A stretch of 64,000 nucleotides of DNA from CAXTEJ01 sp964243295 (GTDB lineage Bacteria > Actinomycetota > Actinomycetes > Actinomycetales > Angustibacteraceae): contig CAXTEJ010000005.1 of NCBI GenBank assembly GCA_964243295.1, forward strand, positions 59,786 to 123,785, in the 5' to 3' direction. Positions 25,234-33,467 of this stretch are shown piece after piece. Numbering within the stretch: the stretch's first letter is position 1; each line of letters begins with the position of its first letter. Both the position numbers and the translations under genes were made by a program. Under the pieces are notes generated by a model. It made no database searches and was not told the DNA's origin. It saw only the letters and a program-made list of their open reading frames with translations.

Positions 25234-26537
25234 CCCTGACCGTGCTGTTCCTCCCCGAGTCCGCCTACGGGCCGACCAACCAGTGCATCGGGCTCGGCGA
25301 CCTGCTGCTGCGCCGCGGCCACCGGGTGGTCTTCGCCGCCGAGTCCTCGTGGGCCGGCCGGCTCGCCCCGCTCGGCTTCGAGGAGCGGTGCGTCGACCTG
25401 GCACCGCCCGACCCGGACGCCGGCTCCGAGGACGCGGGGCAGTTCTGGACCGACTTCATCGCCGAGACCGCCCCGGAGTTCCGCAAGACCACCCGCGAGC
25501 AGCTCCGGACGTTCGTGCAGCCGACGTACCAGGCGCTGATCGATGGCGCCAGGTACGCCGAGCCGGCCCTGCAGGCGATCCTGGCCGACGTCCGGCCCGA
25601 TGTCGTGGTGGAGGACAACGTCGTGCTGTTTCCTGCGCTCACGACCAGCGGCGCGCCGTTCGTGCGGATCGTGTCCTGCAACCCGCTCGAGGTGCCCGGG
25701 CCCGCCGTCGCACCGGGGCTGTCCGGCCTGGCGCAGGCCGACCCGACCAGCTGGGTCCCCTTCCGCGAGGAGCTCGAGCGCACCCACCGCGGGCTGTGGG
25801 AGTCGTTCAACGCCTGGGTCGTCGAGCGCGGCGCGGCGCCGCTGCCCGAGCTGGAGTTCATGCCCCGCGACAACGCCGCCAATCTCTACGTCTTCCCCGA
25901 GGAGGCCGACTACGTCGCTGAGCGGCCGCTGGACGGGTCCTGGACCCGGATGGACTCCAGCGTCCGGCTCACCGACGACGAGTACGACGTGCCCGCCGCG
26001 ATCGCGGACCGCCCCGAGGGCAGCGCGCTGATCTACCTCTCACTGGGTTCGCTCGGTGGGGCCGACGTCGAGCTGATGCGGCGACTGGTGAAGGTGCTCG
26101 GCCGCAGCCGGCACCGGTTCATCGTCAGCAAGGGCCCGCAGGCCGAACAGATCGAGCTGGCCGACAACATGGTCGGCGCCCAGACCCTGCCGCAGACCAA
26201 GGTGATCCCCCAGGTCGACCTGGTCATCACCCACGGCGGCAACAACACGACCACCGAGGCGCTGCACTTCGGCAAGCCGATGGTGGTGCTGCCGCTGTTC
26301 TGGGACCAGCATGACAACGCGCAGCGGATGGACGAGCTGGGCTTCGGCATCCGGCTGGCGACGTACTCCTTCACCGACGACGAGCTGACCGGCGCGATCG
26401 ACACGCTGCTCGCCGACACCCGGCTGCGCGCCTCGATGGCGGCGCTGGGTGAGCGGGTCCGAGCACGCGACGGCCTGCAGGTCGGCGCCGACGTCATCGA
26501 ACGGGTCGGGCTCGCGCATGCCGCGTCGCGAGCGTGA
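25230..26537 (+). CDS. UDP-glycosyltransferase-like (MGT/GT1) protein
   Basis: A 435-residue GT-B glycosyltransferase. The N-terminal acceptor domain begins VLFLPESAYGPTNQ; the donor domain has IYLSLGSLGG and the signature DLVITHGGNNTTTEALHFGK followed by PMVVLPLFWDQHDNAQR, as in macrolide and UDP-glucuronosyl transferases. It probably glycosylates a small molecule. ATGA overlap with tetR and GTGA with the next gene place it in a tight operon with a sugar kinase and a sugar isomerase. Confidence 0.85.
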   Translation: MTLTVLFLPESAYGPTNQCIGLGDLLLRRGHRVVFAAESSWAGRLAPLGFEERCVDLAPPDPDAGSEDAGQFWTDFIAETAPEFRKTTREQLRTFVQPTYQALIDGARYAEPALQAILADVRPDVVVEDNVVLFPALTTSGAPFVRIVSCNPLEVPGPAVAPGLSGLAQADPTSWVPFREELERTHRGLWESFNAWVVERGAAPLPELEFMPRDNAANLYVFPEEADYVAERPLDGSWTRMDSSVRLTDDEYDVPAAIADRPEGSALIYLSLGSLGGADVELMRRLVKVLGRSRHRFIVSKGPQAEQIELADNMVGAQTLPQTKVIPQVDLVITHGGNNTTTEALHFGKPMVVLPLFWDQHDNAQRMDELGFGIRLATYSFTDDELTGAIDTLLADTRLRASMAALGERVRARDGLQVGADVIERVGLAHAASRA

Positions 26538-27748
26538 TCGTCCTCGACCGGCTGGCGCTGGGCCCCGGTCTGGCGCTGCTCGTCGCGGACGCGGGTGACG
26601 GCCTGCTGCGGCCGATCCCGTGGCTGGTCGACGCTGACCACCGGGCTGGGAGCGGGGACGGCGCCGCCACCGGGCTGGTCGCCCTGCTCGGGGGAGGGTC
26701 GCGTGAGATCGGCTCGTTCCGGGTGACCACCTGGCACCACACGCTCGTGGCAGGCGAACGCTCCTTCGGCGTCGACCAGACCAACGAGTCGGTGGTGGTC
26801 GGCGAGCGGGCGGTGGTCAAGTGGCTGCGCGCTGCCGAGCCCGGGGCACACGCGGCTCCGGGCATGCTCGAGGCCTTGCAGCGGCATCGCTTCGAGGGCA
26901 TGCCGGCCCCCTGGGGCCTGCTGGAGTGGCAGGCGCCCGGCGACCCGGCGCCGCGTCTGCTCGCCACAGTCGACACGCTGCTGGCGGACGCCGTCGACGG
27001 GTGGACGTGGAGCGTCGACGACCTCCGCGCGGCCGTCCTGGACGGTTCGGTCGACCAGGTCCGCGAGACCGGCCGCCAGCTCGGCGACCTGGTCGGGCGG
27101 ATGCACGCCGCCCTGGCCGCGGACCGGACCGCGCACGCGACCCGCGAGGACCTGGCGGCCTGGGAGGCCGGCGCCGACCGGGACCTCGAGCAGGCGCTGT
27201 CGGTCACCTCGGGCGAGCCGCGCGCGATGCTGGCCCGTCGGGCGACGGCGATCCTGGCCACGACCCGGGCGCCCGCGACGGCCGTCGGCTCGCCGCTGAT
27301 CCGGGTGCACGGTGACCTGCACGTCGGCCAGGTGCTGCGGGCGGCAACCGACGCCGGGACGAAGTACGTCGTCACCGACTTCGACGGCAACCCCCTCGTA
27401 CCCGCTGCAGAGCGGTTGCTCCCGCAGCCCCCGGCGCAGGACGTCGCGGGGCTGGCGCAGTCGATCCGGCACGCCGCGCTGGTGCTGCGCCACCACGAGC
27501 CGCAGCACGACCCCGCCGCGGTCTCGGCCATGGCCGACGCGTGCGAGCACGCCTTCGCGACGACGTACGCCGCCACCGTCGCGACCCACGGCCACCCGCG
27601 GCTGGTCCAGCCGGCACTGGTGCGCGGCTTTCGGCTGCGACAGGTGTGCCGCGAGTTCAGCTACGCCGCGGCGTACCTGCCGCGATGGTCCTACGTCCCC
27701 GAGGCGGCGTTGCCCGAGCTGCTGCCCCTGCCCACGGAGAGCTCGTGA
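26534..27748 (+). CDS. aminoglycoside-kinase-fold sugar kinase, probable glucosamine kinase
   Basis: A 404-residue kinase of the maltokinase/aminoglycoside-phosphotransferase fold. An N-terminal cap domain is followed by VVVGERAVVKWLR with the ATP-site Lys, then RVHGDLHVGQVLR with the catalytic Asp, and VVTDFDGNP with the metal Asp. Maltokinases usually have DFEGEP at the last motif; TDFDGNP resembles the actinobacterial glucosamine kinases described from Streptacidiphilus. The adjacent SIS-domain isomerase fits phosphorylated aminosugar chemistry. GTGA overlaps on both sides. Glucosamine as substrate is inference. Confidence 0.7.
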   Translation: MIVLDRLALGPGLALLVADAGDGLLRPIPWLVDADHRAGSGDGAATGLVALLGGGSREIGSFRVTTWHHTLVAGERSFGVDQTNESVVVGERAVVKWLRAAEPGAHAAPGMLEALQRHRFEGMPAPWGLLEWQAPGDPAPRLLATVDTLLADAVDGWTWSVDDLRAAVLDGSVDQVRETGRQLGDLVGRMHAALAADRTAHATREDLAAWEAGADRDLEQALSVTSGEPRAMLARRATAILATTRAPATAVGSPLIRVHGDLHVGQVLRAATDAGTKYVVTDFDGNPLVPAAERLLPQPPAQDVAGLAQSIRHAALVLRHHEPQHDPAAVSAMADACEHAFATTYAATVATHGHPRLVQPALVRGFRLRQVCREFSYAAAYLPRWSYVPEAALPELLPLPTESS

Positions 27749-28704
27749 ACCCTTCGGCCTTCCGCGCCGACCTGGAGCGCAAACCGGCCGCGCTCACCTC
27801 GCTCGCCTCCGCGCTGAGCCAGGGCGACCCCTGGTCCGGGCTGAAGGTCGTGCCCTCGCGAGTGGTGCTGGTGGGGATGGGCTCGTCGATGTACGCCGCT
27901 GGTGTCGCCGCCGCCCGGCTGCGCGCCCGAGGGGTCGTCGCCGTGGCCGAGCTGGCCAGCAGCGACCTGCTGCCCGCCTGGGGCGCCGGCACGCTGGTGG
28001 TGGCGATCTCGGCCAGGGGCGGCTCCAGGGAGACGCTGGACGCGCTGGAGCGCGTGCACCCGGAAGCCACCACGGTGGCGCTCACCAACGCGCCGACCTC
28101 CGCGTTGGCGTCCCGCTGCTCGCTGGTGGTGCCCATGCAGGCCGGCGTGGAGGAAGGCGGGGTGGCCTGCCGGTCGTTCCAGCACACGCTCGTGCTGCTG
28201 CTCGCGCTGGAGGCGCACCTGATCGAGACGCCGCTCGACCCGCTCGTGGCGACGGTGCGCGCGGCGTCTGTCGCCACCTCGCACCTGCTGGTCACTGCAG
28301 GGTCGTGGCTGCCGACGGTGACCAGCCTGATCGACGGGCCCGCGGGGGCGCACGTGGTCGCGCCGGCCCGCCGGCTGTCGTCGGCCCAGCAGGCGGCGCT
28401 GATGCTGCGTGAGGGTCCCCGTCGCGCCGCCGTCGCCTGCGAGGCCGGCGACTGGGCACACGTGGACGTCTACCTCACCAAGAAGACCGACTACCGGTTG
28501 CTGTCCTTCGCCGGCTCCGGCTGGGACGCCGGGATCCTGGAGTGGACCCTGGCACGATCGACGACCGTCGTGTCCGTCGGCGGCGAGCTGGAGGGTGCGT
28601 CGTGCACCGTGCGCTACCCTGGCGACCACGACGACGACGTGCGGCTGCTCACCGAGGTGCTGGTGGTCGAGCTCGTCGCAGCTGGCCTGTGGCTCGGCGG
28701 CTGA
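27745..28704 (+). CDS. SIS-domain sugar isomerase/deaminase-like protein
   Basis: A 319-residue protein with two SIS domains of the GlmS C-terminal type: first VVLVGMGSSMYAAGVAAARL and VVAISARGGSRETLDAL, and CRSFQHTLVLLL between domains. It would isomerise or deaminate a phosphosugar such as glucosamine-6-phosphate or a related ketose/aldose. No glutaminase domain is present, so it is not a full GlmS. GTG at 27745 overlaps the kinase stop (GTGA). Last gene of the plus-strand operon. Confidence 0.82.
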   Translation: MNPSAFRADLERKPAALTSLASALSQGDPWSGLKVVPSRVVLVGMGSSMYAAGVAAARLRARGVVAVAELASSDLLPAWGAGTLVVAISARGGSRETLDALERVHPEATTVALTNAPTSALASRCSLVVPMQAGVEEGGVACRSFQHTLVLLLALEAHLIETPLDPLVATVRAASVATSHLLVTAGSWLPTVTSLIDGPAGAHVVAPARRLSSAQQAALMLREGPRRAAVACEAGDWAHVDVYLTKKTDYRLLSFAGSGWDAGILEWTLARSTTVVSVGGELEGASCTVRYPGDHDDDVRLLTEVLVVELVAAGLWLGG

Positions 28705-28769
28705 TCTGCGGCGCGGTGAAGCGGCTTTAGCTGCACTGCACGGCTTGGTGCAGGGGTCGAGCGCCCGAG

Positions 28770-28901
28770 CGGGACGGCCAGCTGCTGGCCCGCCTGGACC
28801 ATCGAGCCCACCAGCGTTCGCCTCGATCATCTCGGCCACGGTGCCGCGCGGTCCGCACCCGGAGCGATGTCGCCCGCGATGGACCACAGCGTGTCGCCGA
28901 C
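28770..28901 (-). pseudogene. decayed duplicate of the neighbouring LysM domain
   Basis: Read leftwards from 28901, GDTLWSIAGDIAPGADR appears, then after a one-base frameshift VAEMIEANA, then after another shift MVQAGQQLAVPLG. The intact gene next door reads GDTLWSIAADVAPGADR, VAEIIELNA and VRAGQQLAVPASR. The three blocks keep order and spacing, so this is a frameshifted tandem copy of the LysM end of that gene. No start or membrane part survives. Confidence 0.85.
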
Positions 28902-28961
28902 TGGGCTGGGGGCCCGCGGCAGCCCCGGCCCCACGATGCGGAGGCTGTCATGGCGGACCAC

Positions 28962-29528
28962 TCAGCGCGACGCCGGCACGGCGAGCTGCTGACCGGCACG
29001 GACGCCGGAACCGGAGAGGGCGTTGAGCTCGATGATCTCGGCGACCGTGTCGCGCCGGTCGGCACCGGGGGCGACGTCGGCGGCGATCGACCACAGCGTG
29101 TCGCCCCCCTCGACGACCACATGACGCACCGGCACCGGAGCTGACGCCGTGCCGGCCAGGCTGACAGAACCCGTCGCGAGGCTCGCGGCAGCCGCGACGG
29201 CCAGCACGGTGGTGACGATGGCAAGGCGTCCACGTCGGGTGAGCCGCAGCGCGGGTGCCGCGGCGCGGCGGCAACCCGTCGCGGTCGCGCTGGGCCCGAC
29301 GAGGCGGACCGACGGCTGGGCGGGAGGCAGCGTCCGCTGCGCGACGCCAGCACGCGCGGCGGCCGCGACCGGACGCCCCGCGCGACGGGCGGTGGGCGAC
29401 GACGAGGCACGTGGGGGCGCGGAGCGGTCGCGGCCTCGCGGGGTCACGACACCGGTGGACCGGATGCGCACGGGCGCGACCGAGCGTCGCGGCCGGATCA
29501 TCGGGGCGGTGAGCGTCAGAGTGGACAT
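28962..29528 (-). CDS. LysM membrane protein divergent from lexA (SOS cell-division inhibitor candidate)
   Basis: A 188-residue protein: a long Arg/Ala/Pro-rich N-terminus (1-100), one membrane helix (101-122), and a C-terminal LysM domain (136-187) with GDTLWSIAADVAPGADR. Position opposite lexA and architecture match the SOS-induced division suppressors of Gram-positives (YneA in Bacillus, DivS in Corynebacterium), though sequence similarity is not claimed. ATG at 29528 has GGAGG five bases upstream. Two abutting LexA boxes lie 21-52 bases before it, so DNA damage should induce it. Confidence 0.82.
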   Translation of the reverse strand: MSTLTLTAPMIRPRRSVAPVRIRSTGVVTPRGRDRSAPPRASSSPTARRAGRPVAAAARAGVAQRTLPPAQPSVRLVGPSATATGCRRAAAPALRLTRRGRLAIVTTVLAVAAAASLATGSVSLAGTASAPVPVRHVVVEGGDTLWSIAADVAPGADRRDTVAEIIELNALSGSGVRAGQQLAVPASR

Positions 29529-29548
29529 GGTGACCTCCGGAGTGTGTA

Positions 29549-29580
29549 TCGAACGTCAGTTCGATCGAACGCCTGTACGA
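29549..29580. promoter_or_regulatory. two abutting LexA (SOS) boxes upstream of the LysM gene
   Basis: TCGAACGTCAGTTCGA (29549-29564) is a perfect palindrome of the Gram-positive/actinobacterial SOS box. It is followed without a gap by TCGAACGCCTGTACGA (29565-29580), with one half-site change. Two LexA dimers could bind side by side. Confidence 0.92.
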
Positions 29581-29719
29581 GTTGTAGCACCTGCGGCCGA
29601 CAGTGTCGAGAGTTGAGCCGGCGGACGAGCCCAAGCGCCCCCCGACGCCATGACCTCCGACCGCCGTGAGAGCACTCCAGCAGGCACCACTGACAGTCGC
29701 CGCGACACGCACATCCATA

Positions 29720-29760
29720 TCGAACAGGTGTTTGAAGCCAGCGGGGCCAGGCCCTAACGT
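29720..29760 (+). promoter_or_regulatory. lexA promoter with overlapping LexA box
   Basis: The box TCGAACAGGTGTTTGA (29720-29735) overlaps a -35 element TTGAAG (29732-29737). A 17-base spacer leads to the -10 TAACGT (29755-29760). LexA bound here would block RNA polymerase, giving autorepression. Confidence 0.8.
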
Positions 29761-29789
29761 GTGAGCACACGACGAGCGCAGGAGGGCCG

Positions 29790-30545
29790 ATGGACGAGCG
29801 TCCGAAGAACAAGAGGGGCCGCCCCCGGGCGGAGGTGCACGAGCTCCACGAGCGCGACGCGCCGGACGGGCTCACGGTCCGGCAGCGGCGCGTGCTGGAG
29901 ACGATCCGCGACGCGATCGGCCGTCACGGTTACCCGCCGAGCATGCGCGAGATCGGCGAGGCCGCCGGGTTGGCCAGCCCGAGCAGCGTCGCCCATCAGC
30001 TGGCTGCCCTGCAGCGCAAGGGCTTCCTGCGGCGCGACCCCAACCGGCCCCGAGCCATGGAGGTCGTGTCACCGGACTCCACCCCGGTCGCGAGAGGGCT
30101 CGCCGACGTCGAGCCGCTGCAGGCGGTGCAGCCGGACGACGACGAGACGGGCTCGTTGGACCAGATGCCTGCCCCGTCGTACGTGCCCGTGGTCGGGCGC
30201 ATCGCGGCGGGCGGCCCCATCCTCGCCGAGCAGGCCGTCGAGGACGTGTTCCCCCTACCCCGCCAGATCGTCGGTGAAGGCACGCTGTTCCTGCTCAAGG
30301 TGGTTGGTGACTCCATGATCGAGGCCGCCATCTGCGACGGGGACTGGGTCGTCGTCCGCCAGCAGCAGGTCGCTGAGAACGGCGACATCGTCGCGGCGAT
30401 GCTGGACGGCGAGGCGACGGTCAAGACCTTTAAGCGCCGTGACGGGCACGTGTGGTTGATGCCGCACAACCCGGCGTTCTCGCCGATCGACGGCGACCAC
30501 GCGACGGTGCTCGGCCGGGTGACGGCGGTGCTCCGCTCGCTCTGA
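29790..30545 (+). CDS. lexA: SOS repressor LexA
   Basis: A 251-residue LexA. The N-terminal winged helix (~28-95) has LTVRQRRVLETIRDAI and SPSSVAHQLAALQRKG. Self-cleavage would occur between Ala140 and Gly141 in GRIAAGGP, with Ser175 (VGDSM) and Lys212 (TVKTF) as catalytic dyad. All are intact. ATG at 29790 has GGAGGG four bases upstream. Controls itself and the divergent LysM gene through the boxes between them. Confidence 0.98.
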   Translation: MDERPKNKRGRPRAEVHELHERDAPDGLTVRQRRVLETIRDAIGRHGYPPSMREIGEAAGLASPSSVAHQLAALQRKGFLRRDPNRPRAMEVVSPDSTPVARGLADVEPLQAVQPDDDETGSLDQMPAPSYVPVVGRIAAGGPILAEQAVEDVFPLPRQIVGEGTLFLLKVVGDSMIEAAICDGDWVVVRQQQVAENGDIVAAMLDGEATVKTFKRRDGHVWLMPHNPAFSPIDGDHATVLGRVTAVLRSL

Positions 30546-30551
30546 GGCGTT

Positions 30552-30585
30552 GGCCGCCGGCTGACCCGATGGTCGGCCGGCGGCC
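30552..30585. terminator. convergent hairpin between lexA and the aminotransferase gene
   Basis: A 15-bp stem (one G-T pair) of GGCCGCCGGCTGACC and GGTCGGCCGGCGGCC encloses CGAT. It lies seven bases after the lexA stop and between two converging genes. There is no T run, which is common for actinobacterial terminators. Confidence 0.65.
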
Positions 30586-30650
30586 GACCGTAGCGATGTG
30601 GTGCTCCATCGGCCTTCGAGAGCAGGTCAGCCGGTCGCCGGTCGGCAGCG

Positions 30651-31706
30651 TCAGCCGACGTGCGTCCCCGCGGCGCGGGTCAGCGCCGCCGTGGCCCGCT
30701 CGACGTCCTCCTCGGTGTTCCAGAGGTGGAACGAGATGCGCACCCGGCCTGCCCGAGCCGCGACGACGCAGCCGGAGTCGGCGAGGGCCGCAGCACGCAC
30801 GCCGTCGAGGTCAGGCAGCGCGAGCACCGGCCGTCCCTGCCCGGGCAGGTCGAGTGCCGCGCGCAACTGGTCCGCGAGGCGAGCACCGTGCGTCTGCTCC
30901 GTCGCTGTCAGCGACGCAGCATGGCGCAGCGCGGGGACGGCGCCGACCCAGGCCAACCAGGCCGGCGACACGTCGAAGCGTCGCGCGTTAGCAGCCAGCT
31001 GCATCGCCGGGCCGTAGCAGGAGTCCCAGATCGACTCCCCGGCGTACCACCCGGCGTTGACCGGCCGCAGCTGCGCGAGCGCGCGGTCGCTGTAGGTGGA
31101 GAAGGCGACGCCGCGCGGGCAGCAGAGCCACTTGTATGCAGCGCAGACCGTGATGTCGTCGGCGGCCGCGTCGGTGGAGAGCCATCCCACCGCCTGTGTC
31201 GTGTCGGCGAACGTCAAGGTGCCGGTGCGCTGGGCCGCTTCACGGACGGCTGCGGCGTCGACGAGCTGACCGTCGGCGGACTGGGCTATCGAGTAGGCGA
31301 CCAGGGCGTCGCCCTCTCTCAGCCCATCGGCGACCGCATCGCGCGCCACGTGGCGCACGGTGACGCCGCGGTCTGCCTGGGCGCGGAACGGGAAGATCAT
31401 CGACGTGAAGTCCCCGTCGACGCACACGACTGACGCGCCGTCCGGCAACGACGCGGCTACGACCCCCGCCGTCACCGACGTCTGGGCGCCGATGGCCACC
31501 CGCTGCGCTGGGACGCCGACCAGTCCGGCGAACAGGTGCCGTGCCTCGGTCACCGCTTCGTCGTAGTCCGTCGCGGCGGCAACCCCGCCGGCCCACGAGT
31601 CCAGCGCGTCGCGCATCGCCGCGCGGGTCGCTCGGGTCGGCAGGCCAGCCGTCGCTGCGTTGAGGTAGCCGGGAACGGGATCGATCACATCGGTCGTCAC
31701 CTGCAC
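30651..31706 (-). CDS. PLP-dependent class V aminotransferase / cysteine-desulfurase-like
   Basis: A 351-residue fold-type I enzyme. YLNAATAGLPT opens the domain; TFADTTQAVGWL carries the PLP Asp, and CAAYKWLCCPRG the Schiff-base Lys, with two Cys beside it. These resemble the SufS/isopenicillin-epimerase-like subgroup rather than true aminotransferases. The substrate is unknown and neighbours give no clue. GTG at 31706 is used; a second GTG two codons on is possible. Confidence 0.82.
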   Translation of the reverse strand: MQVTTDVIDPVPGYLNAATAGLPTRATRAAMRDALDSWAGGVAAATDYDEAVTEARHLFAGLVGVPAQRVAIGAQTSVTAGVVAASLPDGASVVCVDGDFTSMIFPFRAQADRGVTVRHVARDAVADGLREGDALVAYSIAQSADGQLVDAAAVREAAQRTGTLTFADTTQAVGWLSTDAAADDITVCAAYKWLCCPRGVAFSTYSDRALAQLRPVNAGWYAGESIWDSCYGPAMQLAANARRFDVSPAWLAWVGAVPALRHAASLTATEQTHGARLADQLRAALDLPGQGRPVLALPDLDGVRAAALADSGCVVAARAGRVRISFHLWNTEEDVERATAALTRAAGTHVG

Positions 31707-31757
31707 AGACTGCCCTGTCTACGGCTCGGCGGTGCACCGCTGTCGGCGTCGCCGGTC

Positions 31758-32717
31758 TCAGCCAGCCTCGAGCCGGGCGCGGGCGCGGCGGACCTCGATG
31801 CCCGCCACAGGTCCGGCGATGTCCACGGTCTCGCCGACCTCCTGCCACTCACCACCGTCGACGCTGAACTCCCCGCCGTACGTCGCCGTCACCTTGGCCG
31901 CGACCTTGGTGGCCCTTCCGTAGGTGTGGCGCACCGTGCCCTCCGGATAGGTGCCCCCTGCATCGGACGTCGGCCCGAGCGAGCCGCCGTCCCCGAAACG
32001 GTACGTGTACGACTTCTCCAGCGGGCGGATGCGCACCGACCGGCCCAGCAGATTGACCGTCGCGATCTCGTCGGGCTTGAAGCCGACATCTGGCCATCGA
32101 ACCTCAAAGTACGTCGGCAGGTTGAGAAGCGTCACATTGCCCTCGGGCTGCACGTGCAACGCGGGCTTGGCAAAGTCAACCTCCCGAAATGCTTGACGAA
32201 TCATTGCGATAGTCAAAACCGGTCGCGGCGGCAATCCATCGGCTCCTCGAGGTGGCTCATTGCAGGTATAGCCCACCCGCACCCAAGGCCCGCTTGCATT
32301 GCCGCCCACGTCGATTGGCCGCCTCCATATCCAACTGAGCGGACCGGGCCCGCCTGCGACTGCTTGACAAAAGGTAACCATGTAGGCGCACGAAATGTCA
32401 TACGCACCTGGCGAGTTGGGGTCGTTGCCTGGGCACCCTGGGGTAAGTGTTTGCTCCGACGTTGGCCGGGCGACAACAATGCCAACACCCGGTGCCGGCG
32501 ACGGACGACCAGACTCACCGTTGCTGGGGTCAGTGATTCCAACATTTCCACCGCCGTCACTGAGACCGCAGTCCACGCGAATACACTCGCTGGGTGAGGA
32601 GCCGGGGCCGACCGAACCGAGACTGAGTGTTCCCAAGAGGGCTAGGGAGCACGCGGCGGTGATCAACTTGCCTGCTCTACTCGAATTTGGTGCATTCTCC
32701 AACTGCCGTCGACCCAA
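31758..32717 (-). CDS. exported PKD-like domain protein
   Basis: A secreted protein of ~319 residues or fewer. A hydrophobic signal (LITAACSLALLGTLSLGSVG) is followed by a Cys-containing region and a C-terminal domain with LLNLPTYFEV, SYTYRFGDGG and GTVRHTYGRAT, the GDG/HTY pattern of PKD-like folds. Such proteins often follow DUF6318 lipoproteins in actinobacteria. The start is doubtful: TTG at 32717 keeps positive residues before the signal, while TTG at 32666 forms a TTGA overlap with the upstream stop. Codon use is AT-richer than neighbours. Confidence 0.7.
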   Translation of the reverse strand: MGRRQLENAPNSSRAGKLITAACSLALLGTLSLGSVGPGSSPSECIRVDCGLSDGGGNVGITDPSNGESGRPSPAPGVGIVVARPTSEQTLTPGCPGNDPNSPGAYDISCAYMVTFCQAVAGGPGPLSWIWRRPIDVGGNASGPWVRVGYTCNEPPRGADGLPPRPVLTIAMIRQAFREVDFAKPALHVQPEGNVTLLNLPTYFEVRWPDVGFKPDEIATVNLLGRSVRIRPLEKSYTYRFGDGGSLGPTSDAGGTYPEGTVRHTYGRATKVAAKVTATYGGEFSVDGGEWQEVGETVDIAGPVAGIEVRRARARLEAG

Positions 32718-33301
32718 GAGGCTGACAGAACCGCGGCAACGACTTTACGCTCAACGGCTTCCTCAGCCGTCCCCTGAGCGTCAACTATGGTTTGCTTCTC
32801 CTGGACCAGCGGGCCCTGAAAGAAGACCAGATTTGCCGTCGATTCAGGGAGTTGGGCGGCCAGACCCAAACTGATTGCGGTGCCCTTATATCGCCGATGG
32901 GTCCGCTGCAGCGTTGCGGCAGTCTGGACGAAACTCGAACATGTCTTGCAACTCGACAACGCCAAGCCACTGGCTGCGGCAGGCTGGGGGATTGTCCACG
33001 CGCGGCTCACCTGCGTCAAATAATAGCGCACAAAAGCTTCAGCGCCATCGCTGCTGTGCTGCCGCGCAGCTGGCGGCGGCTGCGTCGTTGACCCTGTTGT
33101 CGACGTGCTGCCCTGCCGCGGAGTCGCTTCAGGTGTTTGCGCCGTGCCTCGACCGCTCGATTGAGCCGTCGTCGCGGGAACCGAAGTGGGGGTAATAGCG
33201 GCAATTGTCGGGTTGGTGGACTTCGCTACCGGCGACCCGTTACACCCCGAAGCCAACATAGCGACAACGCCACTCGTAACCACCACGCCCCGAACCCCCA
33301 T
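32663..33301 (-). CDS. DUF6318-like lipoprotein
   Basis: An exported lipoprotein of about 212 residues. Signal MGVRGVVVTSGVVAMLASGC ends in the lipobox LASGC. A long Thr/Ser/Pro linker follows, then the domain with GAEAFVRYYLTQVSRAW, SSCKTCSSFV and a C-terminal beta part, as in the DUF6318 family of actinobacterial lipoproteins. I start at ATG 33301; the frame is open to GTG 33388, which would give an unusually long cytoplasmic leader. Overlaps the PKD-like gene, so they form a pair. Function unknown. Confidence 0.72.
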   Translation of the reverse strand: MGVRGVVVTSGVVAMLASGCNGSPVAKSTNPTIAAITPTSVPATTAQSSGRGTAQTPEATPRQGSTSTTGSTTQPPPAARQHSSDGAEAFVRYYLTQVSRAWTIPQPAAASGLALSSCKTCSSFVQTAATLQRTHRRYKGTAISLGLAAQLPESTANLVFFQGPLVQEKQTIVDAQGTAEEAVERKVVAAVLSASWVDGSWRMHQIRVEQAS

Positions 33302-33455
33302 GACCGCAAAGTACCCAACCAGCCCGCGGCGTGTCAGGCGGACGGGGGCACCTGTGGACAACGGGTGAACGATGTGACGCGGGGTCACGACTGCTGCCGC
33401 GGTGCACGCGACGCGGTGCCCGGGGCGGCCCGCGGCCGATGTCGGTGGGCTGGCC

Positions 33456-33461
33456 TAGGTT
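33456..33461 (+). promoter_or_regulatory. -10 element, leaderless start of the CrtA-like gene
   Basis: TAGGTT ends six bases before the GTG at 33468. No ribosome site precedes the start, so the transcript should be leaderless. This is the likely promoter for the first carotenoid operon (33468-36714). Confidence 0.65.
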
Positions 33462-33467
33462 TGACAC

